64,000 bases of DNA from CBDBKL01 sp965206675. Its GTDB lineage: Bacteria > Bdellovibrionota > Bdellovibrionia > Bdellovibrionales > JAKFYE01. The translations under genes and the position numbers were made by a program. The stretch covers positions 248,001 to 312,000 of the forward strand of contig CBDBKL010000006.1 of NCBI GenBank assembly GCA_965206675.1, given 5' to 3'. Each line of letters opens with the position of its first letter. Positions within the stretch are counted from its first letter, which is position 1. Shown one piece after another: positions 46,205 through 54,175 of this stretch. The notes under the pieces were generated by a model that ran no database searches, was not told where the DNA came from, and saw nothing but the letters and a program-made list of their open reading frames with translations.

Positions 46205-46211
46205 AAAAAAC

Positions 46212-48149
46212 TCATTCGAAATATATTTTTACGTGATTTGTCTTAGAAATTTTTTGTCCCTTTAGAGGCACAGTCCTTGTAACACGCCCTTCACCTATGA
46301 ATTCCACCTTGTATTCCGAACTTCTCATCCATTTTATCACTTCCCTAATAGAAAACCCTTTCATATCAGGCATAGTTCCCTTATGAAGCTCTCTCTTAAG
46401 AGTACCCGTTTCTTGAGAAGCAATTGATCGAGAGGCATTTCCCCTCTCTATCAAATCATCTTTTGTGATTAAAATTGGAGGAATTCCACTTCTCTGTGCT
46501 AAAAAGGACGCCACACGACTAAAAATAGGAGCCGCTACACTTCCGCCCGTATGATTTCTAAAATGAGGCTTATCCACCATAACATATATGACATACTTGG
46601 GTTTATTAGCCGGAATAAAACCTGCAAAACTAGCAATGTATTCCTTTTCTAAATATCCACCATTAACCAAATCCACTTTTTGTGCCGTTCCCGTTTTTCC
46701 GGCAACAACATACCCCGGAACCCTAGCCGCAGCCCCTGTACCTGTACCACTGGTGATCCCTGCCAACATCATCTTCATTTGAGACGCCACCTTTTCAGGA
46801 AGAACTCTTCTTATCTGAATGGGTTTAAATTCCTGATACTCCTTCGTTTCAGAGTTTTCAATTTTCTTTACCAAAAAAGGACGCATAAGAAGTCCACCAT
46901 TTGCAATGGCAGCATAAGCATTAACCACTTGAAGAGCTGTTGTTGCAATTCCCTGTCCAAAAGAAATAGTCGCCAAATGATGCTTTCTCCAAGGACGCTT
47001 AGGAATAATTCCCGCTTCTTCACCCCCCAACTCTATTCCCAATGGTTTTCCTAAACCAAATGCTCTCAAACCCAACTCAACTCTCTTCCCACCTAAATCA
47101 AACGCCACTTTAGAAATTCCAATGTTAGACGATACGGCTAGAATTTGAGATAAAGTTAACCACTTCCACTTATGTTTTTTACTCGACTCTTTTATTTTCA
47201 AGCGACCAATTCTAAACTCCCCATCTTCGCAGTAATAACTTGTGTTCGGTTGCGCCTTTGTGTCTTTCAACAAAAGTGCTGCAATGAAAGCCTTTAAAGT
47301 ACTTCCCGGCTCATACACTTCCGAAATAGCACGATTTCTTCTCTTCTCTGAAGATACTTTTAATGGATAATTCGGATTAAACACAGGTAGCGATCCCATA
47401 GCCAAAATCTCTGAAGTTTGAGCGTCCAATACAATACCAACAGCCCCCTCAGCCTCACTATCCTCAACAGCTTTTTCCAATTCCCTCTCTAAATAATACT
47501 GTAACTCTAAATCAATCGTTAAGTGCACATTAGCCCCACCAGGCTTTTGCGTAAACACTCTCCCGTTTCTTAACAAAGGACGTCCTCGAGCATCTTTTTG
47601 AAAATTAATAGTTCTTTTCTTACCCGCTAAAACTTCATGAAATTTATATTCCAAACCCGAAAGACCTTGATTCTCTTTTCCTACAAAACCCAACACATGT
47701 GACAAAAGTGTTCCATTCGGATAAACCCTCTTTGACTCTTCTATAAAACCCAAACCTCTGATATTCCACTCTGAAATTTTCTCTTTTATACGTTTTGATT
47801 GACGACGAGCTATCCATACAAAACGATTTTTTTTCTTTAACTTTTGATAAACCCCCCTTCTGTTTAAACCCAAAGTGCGTGCAATTTTGCGAGCAACACT
47901 TCTTGGATTTTTAATCAACTTAGGATCAGCATATAACGAATACATGGTGATGGAACTTGCTAGATCTTTTCCTTCACGATCTAAAATATCACCTCGACGC
48001 GGTTGTAGTTTTATAACCGTTTCAAACTGTCTTTCTTGTAATTTACTAAGCTGATCCTGGGGCCAAATTTGTAAATAAGCAGCACGGCTAAGTAGGGCTA
48101 GCCATACAATTGCAAATAAAAAGAAAATACATAAAGCTCGAGAACGCAT
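46212..48149 (-). CDS. ftsI: Septal transpeptidase FtsI (PBP3) with a PASTA domain
   Basis: Class B penicillin-binding protein of 645 residues. One N-terminal membrane helix (about 4-25), the dimerisation region with RRGDILDREG, then the transpeptidase: active-site motif STLK near residue 281 (YEPGSTLKAF), SSN near 336 and KTGTAQ near 488. The last 55-60 residues (MPDMKGFSIREVI...VKIYFE) form a PASTA repeat, as in SpoVD- or StkP-linked proteins and in many deltaproteobacterial FtsI, not in E. coli FtsI. It follows ftsL by 11 bases. Confidence 0.95.
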   Translation of the reverse strand: MRSRALCIFFLFAIVWLALLSRAAYLQIWPQDQLSKLQERQFETVIKLQPRRGDILDREGKDLASSITMYSLYADPKLIKNPRSVARKIARTLGLNRRGVYQKLKKKNRFVWIARRQSKRIKEKISEWNIRGLGFIEESKRVYPNGTLLSHVLGFVGKENQGLSGLEYKFHEVLAGKKRTINFQKDARGRPLLRNGRVFTQKPGGANVHLTIDLELQYYLERELEKAVEDSEAEGAVGIVLDAQTSEILAMGSLPVFNPNYPLKVSSEKRRNRAISEVYEPGSTLKAFIAALLLKDTKAQPNTSYYCEDGEFRIGRLKIKESSKKHKWKWLTLSQILAVSSNIGISKVAFDLGGKRVELGLRAFGLGKPLGIELGGEEAGIIPKRPWRKHHLATISFGQGIATTALQVVNAYAAIANGGLLMRPFLVKKIENSETKEYQEFKPIQIRRVLPEKVASQMKMMLAGITSGTGTGAAARVPGYVVAGKTGTAQKVDLVNGGYLEKEYIASFAGFIPANKPKYVIYVMVDKPHFRNHTGGSVAAPIFSRVASFLAQRSGIPPILITKDDLIERGNASRSIASQETGTLKRELHKGTMPDMKGFSIREVIKWMRSSEYKVEFIGEGRVTRTVPLKGQKISKTNHVKIYFE

Positions 48150-48160
48150 ATTTCATTTTT

Positions 48161-48460
48161 CTACTGGACGAAAGCCAGCTTCTGACCTGAAATTTGAATA
48201 ACCTGGCCTTTCGTCGCCTTTTTTAAATCTAAAACAGTCTTTGCATATATTTCAATGCGATCAGGTCTTGTTAATTTAGCAAAATCCATACTCAACAAAC
48301 GTTTTTCATCTTTAACATGTTTTTCCACTCGAGATAATTTAAGAACAGAATAGCCCAATCTTCTATTTTCCATTTTCAAAAAGACAATAGAAAAAAGACT
48401 GGCAACTATAATGAGTATGCTTATAAAAGGTTTAACCTGCTCAAAAGATTTATAACTCAT
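48161..48460 (-). CDS. ftsL: Cell division protein FtsL-like
   Basis: Small bitopic protein of 99 residues between rsmH and ftsI, where ftsL always sits. It has a short cytoplasmic start, a membrane helix (about 12-29) and a coiled-coil periplasmic part (RLGYSVLKLSRVEKHVKDEKR cut short here), ending in a region like ARPDRIEIYA of FtsL. ATG 48460 is chosen over an in-frame TTG at 48475 because GAGGG precedes it; it overlaps the end of rsmH by 11 bases. Confidence 0.85.
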   Translation of the reverse strand: MSYKSFEQVKPFISILIIVASLFSIVFLKMENRRLGYSVLKLSRVEKHVKDEKRLLSMDFAKLTRPDRIEIYAKTVLDLKKATKGQVIQISGQKLAFVQ

Positions 48461-49322
48461 TAGTCCCTCTTTCAAAAATTCTCAGTTTTGCACTCCTCGC
48501 TCTAGGATTTTTTACGATCTCTTCCCGAGAGGCACGAATCACCTTTTTTGTTAAGACCTTTCCTTCTTTTTTATCACATGCTCTATAGATATATTTTACA
48601 ATACGATCTTCTAAAGAATGAAAAGAAATAATATGTAACCGACCTTGGTCACGCAGCAACTCTATGAAATGATGAATAGAATTTTCCAACACCTCCAGTT
48701 CATTATTCACAGCAATTCTCAATGCCATAAAGTACTGAGTGGCAGAATGTATCCTTCCTCTCTTTGGAGAATGAGAGGAAATAATTTTCGACAATTCATA
48801 TGTTGTAGAAAGAGGTCTTGCCTGAAGTATTGCAGATACAACTCTTTGCGGTTTACGAACATCTCCATAGCTCTGAAAAAGTTCAATTAACTCTCTTGAT
48901 GTTCTTGAATTAATAATATCCGCAGCCTTTAACCCTCGCGATGAATCCATTCGCATATCCAGTGGACCATCACTTTGAAAACTAAAACCACGATCAGGCT
49001 GATCAAATTGCGGTGAAGAAACCCCAAGATCTACAAATACGGCATCATAAGAGGATTTGCTAAACTTTTTTAAGACATTAACAAAATTCATATGACAAAG
49101 TCGCAACTGCCCTTGCTCAATTTCATTTTTAAATTTCATATTTCCATAAGCAATGGCCTCATGATCTGTATCCAAAGCATCTATAACGAGTCCATCAAAC
49201 TCCTGAAGCAAAGCTGAAGCATGACCACCTCGACCAAAGGTCGCATCTAAGACAAGACGAGGAGATGACTTCATATCTTTCAAAGAGGTTATGATTTCTT
49301 GGGTCAATACAGGTTGATGAAT
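48450..49322 (-). CDS. rsmH: 16S rRNA m4C1402 methyltransferase RsmH (MraW), probable ATT start
   Basis: Methylates N4 of C1402 in 16S rRNA. AdoMet motif LVLDATFGRGGHA, VFVDLGVSSPQFD, RGFSFQSDGPLDMRMD and the end ISFHSLEDRIVK are typical. With conventional codons the frame begins only at TTG 49307 (MTQEIITSL), which cuts off the conserved HxPVL sequence. Upstream in frame the codons read IHQPVLTQEI, preceded by AGGAGG six bases before an ATT at 49322-49320; the next in-frame codons upstream contain no ATG/GTG/TTG before a stop. The likely start is therefore AUU. First gene of the dcw cluster here; mraZ is absent. Confidence 0.9.
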   Translation of the reverse strand: MHQPVLTQEIITSLKDMKSSPRLVLDATFGRGGHASALLQEFDGLVIDALDTDHEAIAYGNMKFKNEIEQGQLRLCHMNFVNVLKKFSKSSYDAVFVDLGVSSPQFDQPDRGFSFQSDGPLDMRMDSSRGLKAADIINSRTSRELIELFQSYGDVRKPQRVVSAILQARPLSTTYELSKIISSHSPKRGRIHSATQYFMALRIAVNNELEVLENSIHHFIELLRDQGRLHIISFHSLEDRIVKYIYRACDKKEGKVLTKKVIRASREEIVKNPRARSAKLRIFERGTNEL

Positions 49323-49669
49323 AAAACTCCTCCTAAAAACTGATTATGTTTCATGGATAGCTTATCAAAGTATTCTTTCTCTGAGGTGAGAACATAGAGA
49401 GAACTTTTCTCAAAGCCTCAAAAGCCTCAAACAATTCTGAGGGCCGCAGCTCGTCTTCTCTCCGAGAATACGCCCTGCGCCTCAGAAAACTCGTTTTGAA
49501 ATCTTTGAAAAAAGTTCTCTCTCCCTCTCTCCTTCCTTGAGTACTCTTATAAAAACATTGTATCTATTTAAAAATAGCGATTTATTGCTCCGCATCATTA
49601 TTTATAATCCTGTTTTTCTGTTCTTAGAAAGACCGTGTTAAATTTGTAAAAGAGTGAGAGGCGATTTCT
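49323..49669. other. Divergent promoter region of the dcw cluster with a family A palindrome
   Basis: About 347 bases separate rsmH from the plus-strand zinc-ribbon gene, and must contain the promoter driving the dcw cluster. The middle is occupied by the family A palindrome at 49396-49522. There is no mraZ or other gene in the gap. Confidence 0.6.
49396..49522. repeat. Family A palindromic repeat, copy 2
   Basis: 127-bp element bounded by 20-bp inverted repeats with one mismatch: AGAGAGAACTTTTCTCAAAG (49396-49415) and its complement at 49503-49522. An inner pair (TTCTGAGG / CCTCAGAA) and the core AATACGCCCTGCGC are shared with the copy at 31629. It lies in the promoter gap of the dcw cluster. 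Confidence 0.85.
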
Positions 49670-50656
49670 ATGCTGACATGCCCTAAGTGCAACTTTGAAC
49701 AACCGGATGATCGTTATTGCGCCAATTGCGGCGTTGATATGGAGTCTTTTAAATCACGAAATCCCAGAAAAATCTTCAAGGGCGCACCCGCTCTTTATGC
49801 CTCTCTTGTTTTAGCTGTCATTATCACAACTCTTTCTTTGGTTTTAAGCCAAAGTAACATGTCACTTTTTAGTGAAGATCATTTAAAGCGAGTTTCCTAT
49901 TCCAGATCTGAACTTATTGAATCATCCCCCAAAAATACAGCTAAAAAAAACATCTCCAAAAAATCAGCACCCCAACCAGTAGCTGACAAAACGCCCCCTC
50001 CCAAACAAGCGGCCCCTGCCTTTGGAGCCTCACTGGCACAAAATACGCAGAAATCCGAAGTGAATAAAAAGTCACCTTCCACAACTCAAGCAGAAACCCC
50101 GACAGCAAAACCCATTCGTCTGAGTGCCCACTACTTTATGTTTCCCACAGAAACTTGGGGTCAGTTTGAAGACGATCTGCTTCAGACACAAAATAACTAT
50201 GGCGTTATACGAAATGCAAAAAATGTAATTGCAGAATTAAAGAAAAATCCAAATCATCATATTTTATCCACCCCACCTCCAAACACACCACAAAATACAC
50301 CCCCTCCTCAAGAGGAAGATCTGAATCTTGTTTACGATCAATTGATGGGCGAAAACAATGGTATTTGGCTGCGAGCAAAGACAACAAAAACAAACGACGG
50401 CAAAGCGCAGATACACTTTTCTTTACAATCCCGTTTTGAAGTCAATAGTGAAGAAGAAACGCTAGGTGTTCCTATTGAAAACACTGTCACGGCACCCTCG
50501 GGAGCAGCTATTTACTTTACAGAACCCCTCCCTCAAGTATCACTGCCCGAAAATTCCCCTCTACTCACCCATCCGCTTTACAGGTTTTTTGGAAGTCCAG
50601 AGTATGTAGAGGGAGACTCTGATATTCAAATTCTTTTAGAGCTAAATGATTTCTAA
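49670..50656 (+). CDS. Zinc-ribbon, single-pass membrane protein of unknown function
   Basis: 328 residues. An N-terminal zinc ribbon (CPKCNFEQPDDRYCANCG, two C-x2-C pairs) is followed by a basic stretch, one membrane helix (about 43-62, ALYASLVLAVIITTLSLVL), a long Pro/Lys/Thr-rich linker and a C-terminal extracytoplasmic domain (SAHYFMFPTETWGQFEDDLL...). Zinc-ribbon-plus-anchor proteins are often regulators or assembly factors; no family is recognised for the outer domain. AGAGG lies upstream of the ATG. Confidence 0.75.
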   Translation: MLTCPKCNFEQPDDRYCANCGVDMESFKSRNPRKIFKGAPALYASLVLAVIITTLSLVLSQSNMSLFSEDHLKRVSYSRSELIESSPKNTAKKNISKKSAPQPVADKTPPPKQAAPAFGASLAQNTQKSEVNKKSPSTTQAETPTAKPIRLSAHYFMFPTETWGQFEDDLLQTQNNYGVIRNAKNVIAELKKNPNHHILSTPPPNTPQNTPPPQEEDLNLVYDQLMGENNGIWLRAKTTKTNDGKAQIHFSLQSRFEVNSEEETLGVPIENTVTAPSGAAIYFTEPLPQVSLPENSPLLTHPLYRFFGSPEYVEGDSDIQILLELNDF

Positions 50657-50698
50657 AAATTTTATTAAAGTCGCAACTCATTCAAACTTAAATCATCC

Positions 50699-51010
50699 TT
50701 AATCTTTAATACAACTCAGACCTGCAGCACCTCCGTTATAAACAGCGGGATGGTGTGAACGTCCAATAGTATTATTTTCACGAGGCCTTCTATAAGCTTT
50801 AGCGTACAAGTAACAAGTCACACCGTTACTCAAGCGAATATATCTTATACGATTCTCATTATTAAAATCACCAATACGACCTTCCTCTACAATTTCTATC
50901 GAGCTAGCGATATCTCTCTTGCCTGATTCTTTCTTCGAAGAAGATTTTCCTTCCCCAGAAACTGCACTCCACGAAAATAGCATGACCCCTAAAACAAATA
51001 TTTTTTTCAT
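50699..51010 (-). CDS. Small secreted protein
   Basis: About 103 residues beginning at ATG 51010 (MKKIFVLGVMLFSWSAVSG, a standard signal peptide), preceded by a run of seven G. An in-frame start 42 bases earlier is unlikely since it hides the signal peptide. The mature part is Ser/Lys-rich, then SIEIVEEGRIG and NGVTCYLY, ending GLSCIKD, with two cysteines that could form a disulfide. Function unknown. Confidence 0.65.
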   Translation of the reverse strand: MKKIFVLGVMLFSWSAVSGEGKSSSKKESGKRDIASSIEIVEEGRIGDFNNENRIRYIRLSNGVTCYLYAKAYRRPRENNTIGRSHHPAVYNGGAAGLSCIKD

Positions 51011-51083
51011 ATCCCCCCCTTTAATAGAAATGATGACAAACCTTACTCTCAATATTTCGTAAAATGTCCCTTAATTAGAATTT

Positions 51084-51245
51084 TCAGCGACACTCAGGTC
51101 TAGATACTAGAAAAATCTCTTTCTCTACACAAGTCAATCTTCCTATTCGAATAATTTCTCTGTATCTAATTTCAATTGTTTCTAACTGAGCAGAACTAAA
51201 AAAAATTTGCGCCGCAACATCCGTGGTCCACTTATGCCTCCTCAT
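51084..51245 (-). CDS. Possible small protein or remnant, 53 residues
   Basis: Open frame MRRHKWTTDV...LVSRPECR between the small secreted protein and tdk. The part EIRYREIIRIGRLTCV faintly recalls the neighbour's RIRYIRLSNGVTC, so it could be a decayed paralogue. There is no ribosome binding site before its ATG, and it overlaps the tdk promoter region. Low confidence that it is translated. Confidence 0.2.
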   Translation of the reverse strand: MRRHKWTTDVAAQIFFSSAQLETIEIRYREIIRIGRLTCVEKEIFLVSRPECR

Positions 51246-51274
51246 GGTAGGTTTGACAGAGCCAAGGGGGGTTA

Positions 51275-51892
51275 ATGCCAGTAGCGTCAGGGCGAATAGA
51301 AGTTATTGTCGGAAGCATGTTCTCAGGAAAAACAGAAGAGCTTATTCGCCGCATGAGGCGCGCTCAAATTGCCAAACAAAGAATTCAAATTTTTAAACCC
51401 TCAATAGACACACGATACAACGCTAACTATGTAACTTCCCATAGTGCTCAAAAGTTACCCTCTACAACCGTGACCTCAGCTGATGAAATCTATAAACATT
51501 TGAATGAACGTACCCGTGTAATCGGTATTGATGAAGGTCAATTTTTTGATCATTCCCTAGTTGATGTTGTCGGAAAATTAGCCAACCGAGGACTACGAAT
51601 TATCATTGCCGGATTAGATATGGACTGGCAAGGCAAACCTTTTGAACCCATGCCCCACTTGATGGCCATTGCCGAAGATGTCACAAAACAACATGCTATA
51701 TGTGTAACCTGCGGTGGACCTGCATCACGCACACAAAGACTTTCGGCCTCTCGCAAAACTGTATTAGTCGGTGATGCCAGTGCCTATGAAGCCAGATGCC
51801 GAAGTTGCTATGAGTCCCATGATGACATTGTAAAGAATAATACAACAGATAAGAGTACAGCCATTTCATCTGCAGAATTAACAAGCCCATAA
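51275..51892 (+). CDS. tdk: Thymidine kinase
   Basis: Phosphorylates thymidine from outside sources to dTMP. P-loop GSMFSGKTEELIRR at about 12-25; Walker B FDEGQ equivalent VIGIDEGQFFD; zinc site cysteines CVTCGG and CRSC. 205 residues is normal for the bacterial type II enzyme. GGGGG sits just upstream of ATG. Followed by hpt after 17 bases: a nucleotide-salvage operon. Confidence 0.96.
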   Translation: MPVASGRIEVIVGSMFSGKTEELIRRMRRAQIAKQRIQIFKPSIDTRYNANYVTSHSAQKLPSTTVTSADEIYKHLNERTRVIGIDEGQFFDHSLVDVVGKLANRGLRIIIAGLDMDWQGKPFEPMPHLMAIAEDVTKQHAICVTCGGPASRTQRLSASRKTVLVGDASAYEARCRSCYESHDDIVKNNTTDKSTAISSAELTSP

Positions 51893-51909
51893 GGAACAAA
51901 AAATTTATA

Positions 51910-52443
51910 ATGGAAAATACGAAATTTTCTACTCTGATTGAAAAAGAAAAAATAACACAGAGAACTGAAGAAATTGGAAAAGCCTTAACTCAAAAGTTTA
52001 AAGACAAAACCCCAATAGTCCTCAGTGTTTTAAATGGGTCTTTTATTTTTTATTCTGACCTTATCAGAAATATAGATTTGGATGTTATTTGCGATTTCGT
52101 CACCCTCACGAGTTATGGCAATAATCTGACCACCACGGGGGAAGTAAAACTCACTTTGGATTTAATGAGCCCTATAAGAGGTAAGGATATTATCATTGTT
52201 GAAGACATTATCGATTCAGGATATTCCATGGAGTTTTTAGTTAGCAGCTTAAAGTCAAGAGGATGTCGATCTGTAACAATTGTAACTCTTTTATTGAAAC
52301 CGTCCTCTTTAAAAACAAATATTGAAGTGGATTATGTAGGGTTTGAAATCGCCGATCAATATGTTCTCGGTTATGGTTTAGATTACCAGGGTTACTATAG
52401 AAACCTATCCCATATTGCCTATATTGATAATAAGCTTAATTAA
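51910..52443 (+). CDS. hpt: Hypoxanthine phosphoribosyltransferase
   Basis: Purine salvage enzyme using PRPP to turn hypoxanthine or guanine into nucleotides. The PRPP-binding motif is IIIVEDIIDSGYSM, VLNGSFIFYSDL the N-terminal loop and VDYVGFEIADQYVLGYG the base-binding end. 177 residues is the family length. Co-transcribed with tdk. In a predatory or scavenging bacterium, this pair would recycle prey nucleotides (inference). Confidence 0.95.
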   Translation: MENTKFSTLIEKEKITQRTEEIGKALTQKFKDKTPIVLSVLNGSFIFYSDLIRNIDLDVICDFVTLTSYGNNLTTTGEVKLTLDLMSPIRGKDIIIVEDIIDSGYSMEFLVSSLKSRGCRSVTIVTLLLKPSSLKTNIEVDYVGFEIADQYVLGYGLDYQGYYRNLSHIAYIDNKLN

Positions 52444-52491
52444 CTAAAGACTTTCTGTAGTGTATAAATAATTTGGATTCTCAAAAAAATT

Positions 52492-53922
52492 TTATTGGGC
52501 TAAAACTTCCCCAAGCCTATCAAAAAGTCGCCAAACCCTTTCTACAGAAGCACGGCCATTGTAAAGAAAAACATAGGTTTTAACTTTCCCCTCTTTATTA
52601 CCAACATACCCCGCCAAACCCACAGCTCCATTCAACAATCCCGTTTTTCCTCTCAACCAATGCCTAGAAGCATTTTGAAAACGTTTTTCCAAAGTTCCAT
52701 CCAAACCCGCAAGAGGTAACGAGTTAGCAAATTCCGGATACACTCTTAAATCTTTCCTCACTCCAAATAACAACTTTGCCAATGCCAAAGGTTTCATTTT
52801 ATTTTTCCTCGATAACCCCGATGGACTCACTATTTTAAAATCCCCCTTAGAAAAACCCTCTCTCTTCAAAAGATCTTCAATAACATTTAAACCTTTTTTC
52901 ATTGTTCCATGACGATTTTTTTCCCTAACCCCTATGTTCTTAGTCAACATCTCAGCAATAAAATTATTAGAAAACTTCATCATATCAAAAATAATCTCCG
53001 AAAGGGCTCGCCCCTCTACCTCTGCCACAAGCCCCACATCCCTTGGAAGTTTTCCAGACCTCACTCTCCCCTCAACAACAATTCCCCTTCGCTTTAAAAA
53101 TGATTTCAAATTATACCCCGTCCACGCAATAGGATCCTTCACATTCACATAAAAAACACTCTCCCCATCTGACAAAGGATAACTCCCTGACACCTTAATA
53201 ATCTCTCTACCCTTAACAGTCTTGCGCTGAATCTTTACAGCTTTCCGCCCATTTTTTAAACGATTCTCAATAACAATGTAATCATTCGGTGGATCAATAA
53301 AAACATTCGGTTGAAAACCCTCCCGTACCACTCCATTCACATAGACATTTACAGTATTCCAATTAAAAGATGCCGCTCCAATAGGAGCATCGTAAGCTCT
53401 ACTTACACGACGTGTATCACGCCCGGGATCAATCCTTTTGTCATCAAAGTATGTATCATCAATAACAACATCACCCTGTATTCTCTCAACGCCTGAACGC
53501 TTAAAATCATTTACCAGATTCCACATTCTCTCAGACGTAAACGTGGGATCTCCCAAACCCACCAAATAAAGAGAGCCCTTCCAAACAGGCCCTTTCCCCT
53601 TCCCTCTAAAATACAACTGCGTTTTAAAACGATGCCCCCCATCAAAAGTTTTTAACCCTGCATAGGCAACAAGAATTTTCGTAAGTGAAGCAGGAGTAAA
53701 TTTTTTCACCCCATTATGGGAATACACCGGCTTTCCCAGCTCATCTAAAACAACAATACCCACATCTTTTTCAGAAACCTTGCTGTCTGTTAACACTCTC
53801 TCTATGCCCTGCTGAACATTTGCAAAACTCATATCAACACATAAAAAAAGACTAAGAAGACAGTACCATATCATCATAGTTAGAAAGTATACGCATTTTA
53901 AACCAAAATAATAGGAATTCAT
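52492..53922 (-). CDS. dacB: D-alanyl-D-alanine carboxypeptidase/endopeptidase (PBP4, DacB)
   Basis: Class C low-molecular-weight PBP of 476 residues. After a signal peptide come the motifs STAxSK-type PASLTKILVA (Ser in SLTK, about residue 82), SNNFIAEML (SxN) and GKTGLLNG (KTG). The region between the first two motifs is long, as in PBP4. It would cut D-Ala-D-Ala and peptide cross-links in the periplasm. No clear ribosome binding site before the ATG; alternative Met at 16-17. PBP4 homologues round prey cells in Bdellovibrio (established for Bd0816/Bd3459), but nothing in the sequence shows whether this one does. Confidence 0.93.
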   Translation of the reverse strand: MNSYYFGLKCVYFLTMMIWYCLLSLFLCVDMSFANVQQGIERVLTDSKVSEKDVGIVVLDELGKPVYSHNGVKKFTPASLTKILVAYAGLKTFDGGHRFKTQLYFRGKGKGPVWKGSLYLVGLGDPTFTSERMWNLVNDFKRSGVERIQGDVVIDDTYFDDKRIDPGRDTRRVSRAYDAPIGAASFNWNTVNVYVNGVVREGFQPNVFIDPPNDYIVIENRLKNGRKAVKIQRKTVKGREIIKVSGSYPLSDGESVFYVNVKDPIAWTGYNLKSFLKRRGIVVEGRVRSGKLPRDVGLVAEVEGRALSEIIFDMMKFSNNFIAEMLTKNIGVREKNRHGTMKKGLNVIEDLLKREGFSKGDFKIVSPSGLSRKNKMKPLALAKLLFGVRKDLRVYPEFANSLPLAGLDGTLEKRFQNASRHWLRGKTGLLNGAVGLAGYVGNKEGKVKTYVFLYNGRASVERVWRLFDRLGEVLAQ

Positions 53923-54175
53923 GAATTAAATCTAAAAAATAGCCCTCTCTATAACCCACAGAATACTGTACACAATTTTTATTTCTTATATTTTCTACAA
54001 ACTTATGAGATTTCACGCTTGCAAATTATTTATTCTGTGCATTTAAGGTATCTTACTTCTCCCTTTTCTACTAAAATAGCAAACACATAAAAAACATAAT
54101 ATCTTAAGTGCTTTAATGAATCATGGCTTTGAGGGAAGTTAAGCCCAATATAAAAAGCTTTTCTCAATAAATGGG

